Below the pieces are notes generated by a model. The model was not told where the DNA came from and made no database searches. It saw nothing but the letters and a program-made list of their open reading frames with translations. This document shows, piece by piece, positions 1 through 12,404 of a stretch of 64,000 nt of DNA (positions within the stretch are counted from its first letter, which is position 1; every line of letters begins with the position of its first letter). Position numbers and translations under genes: made by a program. The DNA lies in assembly GCA_014529385.2 (NCBI GenBank), contig CM043948.1, forward strand, positions 76,239,291 through 76,303,290, written 5' to 3'. This DNA is from Adiantum capillus-veneris. Its lineage: Eukaryota; Streptophyta; Polypodiopsida; Polypodiales; Pteridaceae.

Positions 1-1030
1 AGTAAGAAGAACTCAAGGAGAATAGTCTCAAAGAAATAGAGGTGATAATGTGATGTGCTACAATTACGAGGACAGAGGGCATATATCGCCCAATTGCAAT
101 CAACCAAAGAGAAAGCCATGAGGTATATATCCTATCATACAAAGGCAAATAGGTAATGAAGGTAATGTTAGTGGAAATGTGCAACCAATCCAAGGCCAAG
201 GACATGCACAATAACAAGGATAAAATCAAGCTCAATCACCTCCACAATTTAATGTAGGAATTTTGGAGGCAGTTGATGAGAGAGATGAAGATGATGAGGT
301 TAATGTCCAGAACAAGGGCACAAGAATCAGAGAGTGAAGGACTTTTCAAAGAGGAAAGATCAAGGACAAAGCCAAGGAGAGATGTAGATAAATGCAAGGC
401 ACCTATGGAAGAGGTTGAAAGTAGTAAGCAGGCAAAGGTAAGAGCAAGGAGAAGGAAGATAGGCATGGATGATTTTCAACATGGGAAGGGTCAATCAGAG
501 CCTACAACCTCTTAGAGAATTGAAGAATAAGAAGTCTGACATATCATACGAGAAACCAATTATATTGGGTAGACCTTGGTTGATTGCTATGAGGTCCGGA
601 TAGGACTGGTACAAGGGATGTATTGACATCTTTGTGGATAGGCCTAAAGACAAGAGGATAGATATGATATGAAAAAATGTGTAAGGTTTTGGAAATTGAT
701 GATGAACCAGCTATGCATCAAGATTTGTCGCCATCCACTTATGACATGTGTGACAACTCTTCTAGTGCATCCTCTACATGTACTGATGATGAGGTTTATG
801 ATCAAAGTCTTCTTGATCTTGATGTAGATATTTGTGGGGTACATACATGTATATGATGAAAATTGTGATAAAGGTGATGCTATGAAATCAAAAAATGACC
901 ATGGCGCTGATCATGAGCCGAATGTACCAAAAGCTATATTAATGGATATGCTTGCAGGACTAGTCAAGAGAGAGAGGCATATGATGCATTGTTTGATAAG
1001 TATCCCAAATTGTTTGGTCGGGGGGTTCAC
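1..1030 (+). pseudogene. Ty3/gypsy gag-protease remnant (element C)
   Basis: Decayed retrotransposon coding sequence related to, but clearly diverged from, elements A and B. Near 54-100 is a CCHC zinc knuckle whose second Cys has become Tyr (CYNYEDRGHISPNC). At about 545-600 is the protease-domain signature PIILGRPWL, followed by an acidic Ser/Asp/Glu-rich linker like the one in A and B. Around 930-1020 a stretch resembling the pre-RT region (ILMDMLAG, YPKLFG) can be read. Stops and frameshifts occur throughout, so it is not functional. It runs off the left edge. It may be the 5' part of the element whose RT piece lies at 9890-10440, with element A inserted between, but both pieces contain the same P(K/R)LF segment, so they could be two separate old copies. 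Confidence 0.7.
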
Positions 1031-1226
1031 TATGTGTAAAACTACCATACCACGTGCGTTCAAGTCATGTTTGTAAAACCCCTTATTTGTGAATTAACTT
1101 AGGAATATAATGTACCCTTTTCTTTCAAAATTTGTAAGTTTTTTTCAGATTTGAAAATATAGTATCCTTATGTATAATATTTTTGTAAGTTTCAAGAACT
1201 TGAATACCCTTCTGTTGAACTCATGT
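1031..1226. other. AT-rich spacer, no gene seen
   Basis: Between the gypsy remnant and the LTR of element A. AT-rich, with no readable frame or recognised repeat. The last bases before the LTR are CATGT. Confidence 0.5.
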
Positions 1227-2364
1227 TGTTAGGAGTTTTTTGGAGCAAGGGATTGCGCATATGTACATACCCATGCATGGTGCATCGAATAAAAGATTGC
1301 CTATTTTCCAGAGCCAGGTGGTTACGTGGGGCCCACATATGTACAGGTAGGACAGTGTGTACATAGTGCATCAATTTTCACTATTACCAATACCAGTGTG
1401 TTTTTTCTATAATAATGAGGATTTGGTAGCGTGTAAAACTTCTCAAGGAAGCTATCCGCGGGCCAAAAAAATGAGGTAAGCAGGTGCGTCAGATGGCATC
1501 TAGTGGCGTCAGGAGGTCAAATGGGGTCAATACTTGCACGCGGAGAAGTACGAACACAACGTGGGTGTTTCCTTGTGATAATTATGCAAAGAGGTCATCA
1601 TGAGTACCATCGTTTGGGGCCACTTCACGTGGTGGCGGGATGCATTATTGAAAAGAGTTGAGTGCCAGGTGTGCGGATGATGCAAAAAGGTGACAACTAT
1701 GCACTGCGAGGTCAGTTTTTGGCATGTTCGGGGTCCGTTTGAGGTCATCTAAAAGGCCAAGGGTGCCCAAGTAATAAGGCTAAGTGTGGGAATTGAAAAA
1801 CCAGAGAGAAGACCATAAAAAGAGTGGAGAGAAGAGGAGGAACATCCGCAACTGTGTTTTTGCTCATTTTGGAGCCTGTTTTGGCCGTAAACTGCTCATC
1901 CGAGGTCGGATTTGAGCATTTTGACATTGTAGATTGGGGTTTTGGGCCGTTTTGGATGCGATGGCACTGTCCATTTTGCCAAATTACTCACTGTTTTTTT
2001 GCTATTTTGGATGTGTAAGTTTCTCCTATGAGCGAAGCTTCTGCTCCAATTTGTGATTGTATCTGGCTTATTTTACCCATACTGTGTGAGCTATTTACCC
2101 CATTGGTGTTCGCCCAAGCTCTATTGTATCTAAACATCAGAAATTCTCCTCTTTTGAGATGATTTTTTGGGTGTGTGTGTGTGTCTCTGTGTGGAGTGGG
2201 CAAGTGGATAGTCTCTCTTTTCTCACTCCATCGGTGAGTTCCCTGTCTCGGCCAAGTTGGTTGTAAAAGCCGAGTGGTGCCCCATAGTGTGTGTGTGTGT
2301 ATCATTCCAAGAGTGTGTTCCGGGTTGTTATAGAGGTGTTCGGTGTGTTTCCATCCTGCTCACA
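1227..2364 (+). repeat. 5' LTR of element A
   Basis: Begins TGTTAGGAG and ends GCTCACA, matching the 3' copy at 8720-9871 along its length, including a (TG)n tract near 2171. The boundary is set where similarity to the other LTR begins and ends. Confidence 0.9.
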
Positions 2365-2370
2365 TTGTTT

Positions 2371-2388
2371 TGGTGCCCCCACAGAGGA
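2371..2388 (+). promoter_or_regulatory. Primer-binding site of element A
   Basis: TGGTGCCCCCACAGAGGA lies 6 bases after the 5' LTR and begins with the TGG expected for pairing with a tRNA 3' CCA. The equivalent in B reads TGGCGCCCCCACGGAGGA. I have not identified the tRNA. Confidence 0.7.
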
Positions 2389-3051
2389 TCTTCTTCGGGT
2401 AACTTCTCCGTCGAGATTCAGGATTACAGGTTGCAGACTACAGGTTACATGGACAGGTACAGGTACAGGTGATTCAGACAGGTACAGTAGCTGGAGTACA
2501 GTGATATATAGCAGTGGTGTCACTTGTTGTTGCCGTGGGTATGCATCATTTGGCACCTGTTTGAGCGCATAGTCTGTTGGTATTGTACGTTACTTGTGGA
2601 AACTGCCATTGTACGCCTTTGTGGAGCCTTACTTGGTTTTATTTGGCAGTCCCAACCATTTCTGAGACTTGACTATACACGATTTACATTAGCGTTCGTG
2701 AGAGGGTCGATAGCGTGAGGTTTTATTGAACTGGGGGATTCTCAAATGTGGAGATCCTTTCGGTGATACAGGTAGCTAGAGCACCCTTTTCGTGACCTCG
2801 CCATAGGCTATGTACTAGTGATTCCTATTTGATGCTCGGGTTCTATTGTTGGCAGTTTATGCATACATATACAGTCTATATTTTGGGTTCACACTACTCT
2901 ACTTCTGGGAAAACTATGCCAAAAATTTTCCAAGTTGTGATGGCTGGTTTTTTGGTCTTTTGAGCCATTTATGTTGTTATGCTGCTGAAATTTTGGCAAA
3001 ATCAAAGGATAAGACAGGTGTGCTTTCTTGGGAGCTTCATGGTTGGCTTTA

Positions 3052-3270
3052 ATGGATGATCAAAATGGCCCTCAATTCACACCTTTTTATTTAACTCAAA
3101 GAATCCAAATAAATGTTCATGTGTCCAGGAAGATTTTTTTCCAACAGCGCATAGTCTTTATGTTTGGGCCAAGAAGATTACGAGAGATCCTGGAATGTCC
3201 TTTGCCTGTTGTAATTCCAATGATTAACTATGAAAACTCATTTGATGTGCATGTGTTTGTCCTTATATAA
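3052..3270 (+). CDS. Conserved 72-codon leader ORF, element A copy
   Basis: Short ORF in the leader between PBS and gag, ATG at 3052 to TAA at 3270. Its start overlaps the stop of an upstream frame (TAATG). The product has no family I recognise: a basic central part (SRKIFFQQR, FGPRRLREIL), then a hydrophobic tail ending NSFDVHVFVLI. Compared with the B copy (15179-15397) there are 15 nucleotide differences, 14 synonymous and one changing Tyr to His. That is strong evidence it was translated and under purifying selection before A died. The open frame continues upstream of the ATG for about 13 codons to a possible CAG splice acceptor, so it could instead be an exon. Function unknown. Confidence 0.65.
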   Translation: MDDQNGPQFTPFYLTQRIQINVHVSRKIFFQQRIVFMFGPRRLREILECPLPVVIPMINYENSFDVHVFVLI

Positions 3271-3373
3271 AGTTGAGCTCCATTAAACTTTCTAGGGATT
3301 GAGTCAGTCAAAAGTTTTGGGTTCTTGCACGTGTGTTCGAAGGGGTTCTCAAAGCATCGTAACTTGGGTAGCC

Positions 3374-6300
3374 ATGGCTTTCTCTTATCCGGAGTTTCAT
3401 GGAAGAAGTGATGAAGATGTAGAAGACTTTTTGGAAAAGATGGAGGTTGCTTGCATTAGCAACCAGACTCATGACCCAACACAGATGTTACGTCTTCTCT
3501 AGATTTGTTTGAAGAGTGATGCACGAGTTTGGTCCAAAGCATTTGAAGAGGAGTTGCGTGGGGCTGATCCACCTGTAAGATTGAGTTGGGACAATCTAAG
3601 GCATGGATTGGAAGTGGAGTTTGTGAAGACAGAAGATCCTGACAAAGTGTGGCAAAAAGTACAGGCTTTAGTGCAAAAGGAAGGTGAGCCAGTAGATGTG
3701 TACATACGTAAGTTTTCATTAGCATGGGAGAGGATGTGCAAGGCCTTAGCACCACAAGTAACCCCACCTGACATGATGAAGAAGGATAGGTTCTTGGTTG
3801 GTCCTTGGGAGAATATACGTTGGAGAGTGGAGCTAAAGAAGCCTAGAACATATGAAGATGCATTGGAAGTGGCTAGGAACAAAGAGTGAAAGCTGAGAAA
3901 AATGAGCCAGCTAGGAGTAGAGTCTTTGCCCATGAGGTTTGAATTTAAGCCTATGGATTCTTCACAAGGTCGCATGCCAGGGATTCATCATGAACCAGTG
4001 GTTTTCGTTACTCCTCAAGCTATGCCAGCAGTGGTCACTACAACAGTGCAAGATGATGGGCTAAGGCAAGACATGAGTCAAGTGGTAGATTTAATGAAGA
4101 ATCTCAGCCTAAACCTGCTAGGTCAAGTAGGAAATAATCGAGGTCAAGGGAGGTTTGCAAATCAGCCAGGAGGTGAAGAAAGACCTAGGAATGGTGTTGG
4201 ACAAAGCAATGGTAGATTCTGGAGGTAGACGCCCACATGTTATAATTGTGGAGAGTTGGGCCACATCAGCCCGCAATGTGATAAGCCACCAAGGATGGGG
4301 AGAGACATGTATCCATTGCCAAGACAGGTGCTAACTAGGTCCAATGATTATGGCATTGAAATTAAAGGAGAAGAAGGAACCAGTGGGTTAACCCAGGAGG
4401 AAAAGGGAAAGACGAAAGTGCTAAGTGTAGTCACCTTGGAGAAGGCATCAAAGCTAGAGGATACATTAGTAATGCCTATTGGGAAGAGGAACACAGAGGA
4501 CAAGGAAGAAAGAAGTGCTCCAGGTCCTAGTAAGAAGAAAGGAAAGAGCCATGAAGGCGAGGATGTCAAGGCCAAGAGTAAAAGAAGGGCTCGTCACAAG
4601 TTTCATGTGTCAGATTTTCCACTAGGGGATAGGAAATTAAGCTATGACTTGAAGGAGGATTTGACAAGCAGGAAGGCGGATGTTACTTTTGGGCAGCTTA
4701 TAGAGATGGTGCCTAAACTAAAGCGACAGTGGAAGAGGATGGTTAACCCAATGGAGAAAGAGCCAGAGAGAGGTTCAGTGAAGGTGTTGGCGATGGATGA
4801 GCTACCAGACAAAAGAAAAAATCTGGGACAACGTTATGTGGATGATGGAGCCCAAATATGTGTCATAACACACTCATGCGTTGAGAAGATGGGTCTCCCA
4901 GTGACTGGGGTGTCAGGCTTCCGGACCAGATTGACAAACCATCAGAAAGTAAAATGTTTGGGTGTTGTAAAGAGCTTAGAAGTGGAGGCATATGATGCAA
5001 AGGCGGTGGTTGATTTTCATGTGATGCCAGCGGGGTTGGGAGCATATCCTATTATACTGGGCAGACCATGGTTACATGCAATGGGAGCTGTTCAAGATTG
5101 GAGACGTGGTACGATTAGCCTCTATGGAAAGACACGTGCCAAGAAGCTATACAATATGGACACAAGGAAACGATTGGAAGAGATTTATGAAGATGAAGAT
5201 GGGTCTAGTGATGAAGACTATTCCACAGTGACTGATGAGGAAAGTGATAGTACTACCAGCGGTGATGAGGATGCTGACGTTGCATTTCTTTTGATGGACA
5301 AAGGAATCCAGGAGTCTAGTTTAGTTGCATTTGCGAATGAAGTTGAAGATGAAAGTGAAGGGCCTTATGAAGTGATTGAAGGGCTGATGCAAACCAAGAT
5401 TGAATTGTCAAAGAAGCAGGAATTGATGACACAAATGATCAGTGGAGACCTCTCAGCCATGGAGAAGGAGATATATTTGCACATGCTGGCTAGTTTTCCT
5501 GATTTGTTCATTACGTCATTTGAAGAGATCAGAGGATTCAAGGGCGAAGAGATGCATATAGAGCTAGAAGAAGGTGCTAAGTTTATGCGGCAAAGGCTAA
5601 GAAGGATGGGTCAAGAGCAGATGGACACCTTGAGGGAAGAGGTGGACAAGTTATTGAAGGCAGGGTTCATAGTCCTAGTGGAGACCACAGAATGGGTGAG
5701 TCCAGTAGTAGTCAGTTCAAAGAAGGATGGAAAGTGGAGGATTTGTGTAGATTTTAAACACTTAAATGAAGCCACTAAGAAGAATCCATATCCTCTTCCA
5801 TTCATTGATTAGATCTTGGATTCAGTGCAAGGTTATGAGAATTACAGTGTGTGATATGGTTTTCCAGGCTATTTTCAATTGAAGATTGCTCTTAAAGACC
5901 GCACAAAGACAACTTTCATTACGCCATGGGGCTGCTATTGCTACACGGTATTATCATTTGGTTTGTCGAATGGACAATCTTTCTATCAAGAGAGGGCAAA
6001 TTGGGTATTGGCACCCTTCATTGGTAGTTGTGTTGAAGCTTTTATGGACGACTTCTGTGTCTACAGCAGTAGAGTTGAACACCATGAGAAGATGCAGATG
6101 GTATTGGCTCGATATGATGAATGTGGAGGACAACTAAATCCCAAGAGATGTCATCTAGCACAGCCAAGGGTGAAGTTATTGGGCCATATGGTGTCAGAAA
6201 ATGGCACTGAGGCTGATCTAGATAAGGTTAAAACTATTATTCTTCTTCCATCACCTACGAGTACGAAGCAATTGGCAACCTTTATACACAAAGTGAAGTA

Positions 6301-8691
6301 CATGGCACGGTTTATTCCATTGTCTTCACAGCTTCTTTATCCATTACAACAAGTGGCAAAGCATGATCCATTGCAATGGGATGACAAGTGTGAAGAAGTG
6401 TTTCAAGAGGTGAAAGAGGTGTTAAGGGGGTTGTCAGCCATGCAGGCTCTTGATTGGGTATTTTATGTAAATCCATTAGTAGGGGATGATGCCCTTCTGG
6501 CCATGCTATTGCAAAAGGGGAAGGGCAGCCATTATATGAGGCCAGTGTATTGTGCAAGCCGAGTGAAGTTGGTAGCAGAGAGAAAATTCTCCGAAGTAGA
6601 GCTAGTGATGGCAAGTGTAATATTTTCTTGTCAACGATTTCGTCATTACTTGCTACCACGACCTTTTGTTTTCTTGACGAGTTATGACTTTCTGTCACAT
6701 TTAATTAATGGCACTAACATGTCAAATGTGTTCAAGAAATGGGTAATTGAGCTGCAAGAGTTCGAGTTCTCTTTTTTAGTGGAAGACAGCACAAGGGCTA
6801 CCCTAGCCGATTTGTTGACCTACAAGGAGAATCCCCTTCTTGTTAAGGAAGAAGTGGTGAGAAAGGTACTTGAAGAAGTGCCACACATCAGCAATGCACA
6901 TGTTTTGTTGTTTGATGGCTCATACAGAAAGAGCCATGATGCGGCGTCAAGGGGTATAGCACTTTATGATCCAAAGGGGAAGCTAGTATGCAAGAGAGGG
7001 TTGAAATTGGATGCTCATAGTAACAATGAGGCTGAATATGCTACTTTGGAAGCCGGATTACACATTTTTTGAAGCATGGGGTTCGAAGGTTCAGCATAAA
7101 AGGTGATGCCTTGTTAGTGGTGAAGCAAGTGCTGGGTGTGTGGAAGAGCAAGAACAGCTCATTGAAGGAAATGTGTTTCAGAATTAAAGGCCTGTTAAAA
7201 AAGTTTGAGGCATGGAGCATCATACACATTGAACGTGCTCTAAATGGAGAAGCACATGAAGCAGCTCAAAGCATGATTGGGGAGCTATTTGTGTTGAGGA
7301 CCACTTTACCTCTTTATCACGGCCGGGAAAGTTTGGCTCAAGAAGAGGAGTTTTTGCTAATAGGAATCATTCCAAAGGAGATTCAGAAGTCTGAGAAGTA
7401 TGGTTTTGTGCGTAGAGCATACAGGTACAAATTGATTGGTGATGTCTTATACATGAAAGGGGCTGATCTCGTGTTGAGACGTGTACCTTGGCGGGAGGAG
7501 CTTTACAGAGTGTTGGAAGATAATCATGAAGGCGCGTGTGGCGACCATTTTGCTCTAAAGATCACCTTGCATAAGATCTTGCAAGAGGGGTATGTATGGC
7601 CTAGTTTGCACAAGGATGTTCACCATTGGTGTAGGTCTTGCAATAGGTGTCAAGCATTTGGGAAGAGAGTGTTGAAGCCAGAGCTACGAAAAACCATTTT
7701 GGCGTTTGATGTGTTTGAAAAGTGGGGGATTGATGCAATAGGCCCGTTACCTATCACAAGCAGTGGCAAAAGCTATATTTTGACTGCAATGGACTATCTC
7801 TCTAAATGGGCAGAGTCTATAGCAGTAAAACAGATCGCTGCAAAGGATGCGGCAAAATTTGTGTATGATGAAATATGTTGCAAGTTTGGGGTGCCACTAG
7901 AGCTACTTTCAGATAAGGGGCCAGGATTTAGAGCTAAACTGCTAGACTTTTTATGTGCAAAGATGAAGATTAGGCATCAGCATAGCACTACTTATTATCC
8001 GCAGTGTAATGGCTTAAATGAAAGGTTCAATGGTGAGTTGGTACAAATTCTTTCGAAAGTGAGAGAGCACCAAGGAAAGAATTGGGATTTGGAATTGCGT
8101 AGTGCATTATGGGCTTATCGTACTTCGGTGAAAACAGGTACAGGGTTTACTCCATTTCATTTGGTATATGGAAAGGAAGCACTATTGCCTGTGGAAGTAG
8201 AGTTGCCTGCAGTCAAGATGCTAGAGAAGTTTCTTGGGCCACCTAGTGATGCATTCAAAGAGAGGCTCTTACAGTTACAAGAGGTTCAGTTGGATAGGAT
8301 GAGTGCATTGGAACATTATGGACAGATGCAGGATAAGGCTTTGGCAAAGATAAATGAAAAGGTCAAAAGTAAGTGTATCAAGAAGCATGACTTGGTTTTG
8401 CACTACAACAGTTAGCTGGAAAACACCTTACAAAAGAAGTTTCAAATTAAGTGGTAAGGCCCTTTCAAGGTAGTGGAGCGTTTTCCAAATGGTACATATC
8501 AGTTGGCTAACCTGGATGGGATTCTACATAAGTCAAGGGTAAATGGATTGCGTCTTAAATTATATCATGCTAGGTGAATGATGGTGGAGCAAGATGAGTT
8601 GTCTGTGGATCAAGCAGTGTTGGTGAAGGATGAGGAGACTTGTGATGCTGCGAGTCTCATATCGCTTTTTGCTACTGCTGATCATGAATGA
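3374..8691 (+). pseudogene. Inactivated gag-pol polyprotein of element A
   Basis: Collinear with the polyprotein of element B. Start chosen at ATG 3374 (MAFSYPEFHG), conserved in B. In order: retrotransposon Gag, CCHC knuckle (about 4237-4280), protease, RT with FMDD (about 6044), degenerate RNase H, archaeal-type RNase H (about 6900-7270), integrase with HHCC and DDE, and the GPF segment. Inactivating changes relative to B: stops at 3500 (TAG), 3887 (TGA), 4226 (TAG), 5810 (TAG), about 5852 (TGA), 8413 (TAG), 8455 (TAA) and 8574 (TGA); a one-base deletion near 7066; a 27-bp loss just before the protease active site near 4809; and a 6-bp loss in the first RNase H. The protease triad reads D-D-G here. 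Confidence 0.9.
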
Positions 8692-8701
8692 TCTAGCAGG
8701 C

Positions 8702-8719
8702 TCGGGGATGGGCATATTA
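8702..8719 (+). promoter_or_regulatory. Polypurine tract of element A
   Basis: Purine-rich stretch containing GGGGATGGG directly before the 3' LTR, the expected plus-strand priming site. The B copy is nearly identical (20862-20878). Confidence 0.6.
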
Positions 8720-9871
8720 TGTCAGGAGTTTTCTGGAGCAAGGGATTGCGCATATGTACATACCCATGCATGGTGCATCGAATAAAAGATAGCCCATTTT
8801 CCAGAGCCATGTGGTTACGTGGGGCCCACATGTGTACAGGTAGGACAATGTGTACATAGTGCATCAATTTTCACTATTACCAGTACCAACGTGTTTTTTC
8901 TATCATAATGAGGATTTGGTATCGTTTAAAAATTCTCGAGGAAGCTATCCACGGGCCGACAACATGAGGTAAGCAGGTGCGTCAGATGGCATCTAGTGGC
9001 GTCAGGAGGTCAAATGGGGTCAATACTTGCACGCGGAGAAGTACGGACACAACGTGGGTGTTTCCTTGTAATAATTATGCAAAGAGTTCATCATGAGGAC
9101 CATATTTTGGGGCCACTTCACGTGGTGGCGGGATACATTATTGAAAAAAGTTGAGTGCCAGGTGTGCGGATGATGCAAAAAGGTGACAACTATGCACTGC
9201 GAGGTCATTTTTTGGCCTGTTCGGGGTCTGTTTGAGGTCATCTAAAAGGACAAGGGTGTCCAAGTAATAAGGCTAAGTGTGGGAACTGAAAAACCAGAGA
9301 TAAGACCATAAAAAGAGTGGAGAGAAGAGGAGGAACAACCGCCACTGTGTTTTTGCTCATTTTGGAGCCTGTTTTGGCCATAAACTGCTCATCTGAGGTC
9401 GGATTTGAGCACTTTGACATTGTAGACTGGGGTTTTGGGCCGTTTTGGATGCGATGGCACTGTCCATTTTGCCAAATTTCTCATTTTTTTTCTGCTATTT
9501 TGGTTGTGTAAGTTTCTCCTATGAGCGAAGCTTCTACTCCAGTTTGTGATTGTATCTGGCTTATTTTACCCATACTGTGTGAGCTATTTGCCCCATTGGT
9601 GTTGGCCCAAGCTCTATTGTATCTAAACATCAGAAATTATCCTCTTTTGAGCTGATTTTTTGGGTGTGTGTGTGTGTGTGTGTCTCTGTGTGGAGTGGGC
9701 AAGTGGATAGTCTCTCTCCTCTCACTCCATCGGTGAGTTCCCTGTCTCGGCCAGGTGGGTTGTAAAAGCCGAGAGGTGCCCCATAGTGTGTGTGTGTGTG
9801 TATGTGTATCATTCCAAGAGTGTGTGCCGGGTTGTTATAGAGGCGTTCTGTGTGTTTCCATCCCGCTCACA
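8720..9871 (+). repeat. 3' LTR of element A
   Basis: Begins TGTCAGGAG, ends GCTCACA; 1152 bp against 1138 bp for the 5' copy. Contains two (TG)n tracts near 9664 and 9786 that are longer than in the 5' LTR. Confidence 0.9.
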
Positions 9872-9889
9872 ACATGATATGTTACAGTT

Positions 9890-10440
9890 TTCTTAAGTGA
9901 CCTCCCCAAGGTTGTTTACCAAAGATTATGCTCAAATGAGGGGGGGAAAGAGCGTTGTTCTTGAAATAAAGCTCAAAGAAGGTGCAAATCTTGTTTCTCA
10001 AAAGCTAAGGAGATTGGGCACCATTCAACGAAATGTATTGGAAATGTACGTGAGTAAGCTCTTGCAAGCTGGTTTTATCTACCTTGTGGACGAGACAGAA
10101 TGGGTTTCCCTTGTGGTTACAGTTCCAAAAAAGGAAAATAAATGGAGAATATGTGTCGACTATAAGCCATGGAATGCGGCAACAAAGAGGAATCACTATC
10201 CACTTCCCTTTCATGATGAGATTTTGTGCATTGTTGCAGGTCATGAGAGATATGGGTTTAGTAGGTAATTTCAAATTGGGATTGCATATTTAAAAAAAAA
10301 TACCAGCTTTTTGACCCCATGGGGAGTGTTTTTCTATAAGGTAATATTGCCCTTTGGTTTAATGAATTCTTATTTTAGCTTCCAAAGTTGGATGGACAAA
10401 GTGTTGGGGCCTTACCTTGGAAGTAGGGATTTCATTGACG
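9890..10440 (+). pseudogene. Ty3/gypsy reverse transcriptase remnant
   Basis: 5' half of a gypsy RT: LRRLGT, then ETEWVSLVVTVPKK, WRICVDYKPWNAATKR and HYPLPF in one frame to 10268, then after a frameshift YFQIGIA, LTPWGVFFYKV and LPFGLMNS to about 10430. It ends before the catalytic DD box. Sequence is closer to the gypsy fragment at 48150-51074 than to A or B. Possibly the continuation of the remnant at 1-1030. Confidence 0.75.
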
Positions 10441-12404
10441 TGATCACAATCGTGTGATTACATTACTAACTCTAGTAATTACACAAAAAAAACATGTGAT
10501 CACATTAATTGTTAGCATGACTTTGATTAGATGACCTGCAAAGACCCATAGAGCCGGTTGGCCCACCGGGCAAAAGAATATTCCCTGCAGGTCCCGTCGA
10601 GATTTTTTATTTTCTCGGTGGCCCCGATGGGTAAAATTCAATTCCCAACGGACATAATTATATAAAGTAAACAGTGTGCTTAGTGTGGTGCTTTGACTAG
10701 GCAGATCCCTAGGGAGTGTATTCGAGTGCTGGGCATTGTCATCTCCTTGTGAATTGACCTAACTCTATAGAGTCACAGGTCCTTTTTTTTTGGACTGAAC
10801 GTGATGCTTAATTCGGTAACCACTTCTAAAAATATTTAATTCCTTTACCGAACAAAAAGGTACAAAACCAAAACAATTGAAAATTTGGAGAGTCATGCTC
10901 ATTGCGACAAATCCATTGGTTCAAATGAGGGTTGTAATTGGTTTTAGAAGATGAGAATATGTAAATGAAGAGTTGATAGTCAAGGGTTGGATGTCCTATA
11001 CTAGTGTACTACGCATATAAAGATCCTTGAAGTCTTGCATTTTTCATCATTATAGATTTGAGTTTATATACATTGTCACTGGACAATATAAGAGCTTCTA
11101 TATATTAAATTGGGTGAATAGCTTCTATATATTAAATTGATTGCATAAGGGGGCTATAATCCTTGACTGTGTACAAGTAGTCCTCGATTGTGTGATTATA
11201 TTGAAGATTTTCTTTGCGTTATTTCATACATTGCCCAATACAAAGAGTGCATTAGTGTATTATGAAATATTATTAGTGTATGACATGACCAATCATTGAT
11301 TTTATTGCTTTCGTGTTTTTTTTTCAAACAATTGACATTGTTCGGTGTAGAATTTGATTATTCTTTGTAACATTTGAAATTAGACGTTGGAGAGGGGGAA
11401 TGGGGGCACACGCCCGGCACAAACACAAGGGCCTCTCTATAGCTCAAGGTATCCACAACACCCATATCCTCTCAGAAAACACCTTTAAAAAAAACAATTC
11501 TCACTAGCAGACCACCGTCTGCTCAATTTCCACTGCTCACACACTCCACAAATCCGCCACACAATGCACACCTACTGCCATGGTCTGTCTCCACCCTCAC
11601 ACATGCACACAGCCGCTCAATCTCAGTCTCTCACACAAAACATCGCCGGTCCGAGGGGCACACACATCCACACTGCCAGCACCGAGGGGAAACATGAAAG
11701 CACGCGAAAGAGAAGGGGGGAAGGGGAAACAACAACAAAGTAGGGCAACATTGGTTTGATTGCACTTCAAAAGGCATGTACAAAGGTATGCACTGCCATT
11801 TCCATGGCCATTTTCAAGAAAAAGTACAAAGGGATAGGTCTGTCAGAGAACTCCGCTTTGCAAGCTTCAAACAGCACCAAAAAAGGCCTTAACTTGATAA
11901 AAAATTGACTTTTATGGGGGGGGGGGGGGGGCTTCAACTTTGGAAACTTCCTTTTCATTGGCCCATCTGGCATTCACATTTGGTAACTTTGGGAGGAGGT
12001 AACCACCTTGCTTTCCTCTGCTCTCTCTTACTCTCTTTGTACTTGGGGGGGGCATTACTGATGTCGCTATTGTCCCTAGGCATTTTTTATTTTTCCCTTT
12101 TCTCCTTTATTTTTCACCCTTTAGAAGGACTATTTTGTATTGCTCTTTTGACCTTCCCTTGGAGTATTTTTTTTCGGCTTCCAATAAAAAGTGATCCATC
12201 ACGTACAAGAAGTATTCTATCTGGAGCAATTGAACATAAATGGATCTTGTTTCTGGTACAATATTGTTTCTATGTTTAGTAGCATATACTCTATTATGAT
12301 CTGTGTCAAATTGACGCTTATAGTACATATGAGTGGGATGATTACATCGCCCTTAATATTCACAAGAACAAGAAGAATTGTCTCTAGATAAACGTGGTTG
12401 TTTT
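10441..12404. other. Intergenic or decayed sequence, no gene recognised
   Basis: No convincing frame. Noted: repeated GTGATCAC words at 10439-10506; AGCTTCTATATATTAAATTG twice near 11093 and 11119; a cytosine- and ACAC-rich stretch at 11400-11660; a run of about 15 G at 11916. The last part, read on the minus strand from 12404, should continue the copia element interrupted by CACTA-1, but I cannot recognise a copia protease there. Confidence 0.5.

Larger units (their letters stand above)
1227..9871 (+). mobile_element. Element A: decayed Tat-like Ty3/gypsy LTR retrotransposon
   Basis: Complete in outline: 5' LTR 1227-2364, primer-binding site 2371-2388, leader with short ORF 3052-3270, gag-pol 3374-8691, purine tract 8702-8719, 3' LTR 8720-9871. 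Same family as element B. The two LTRs differ at roughly 7% of positions in the first 235 bases, and gag-pol has many stops, so this is an old dead copy. Flanks (ATGT before, ACAT after) do not give a clean target duplication. The archaeal-type RNase H module after a degenerate native one is the hallmark of the Tat lineage; that assignment is inference from domain order. Confidence 0.9.

Noticed and set aside
1222-1226. Target duplication for element A
   Set aside because: CATGT on the left and ACATG on the right look alike only because CATG is palindromic; with ends fixed by LTR alignment they do not match.
2846-3052. Upstream leader frame overlapping the conserved ORF (also 14973-15179)
   Set aside because: Between A and B it shows many replacement changes and starts with TTG, not ATG. 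Only the overlapping downstream ORF shows coding-type conservation.
10439-10650. Possible MITE from repeated GTGATCAC and GGTGGCC words
   Set aside because: No consistent inverted ends or target duplication could be drawn.
11905-12279. 124-codon hydrophobic frame
   Set aside because: Starts in a G-run, low complexity, no homology or conservation evidence.
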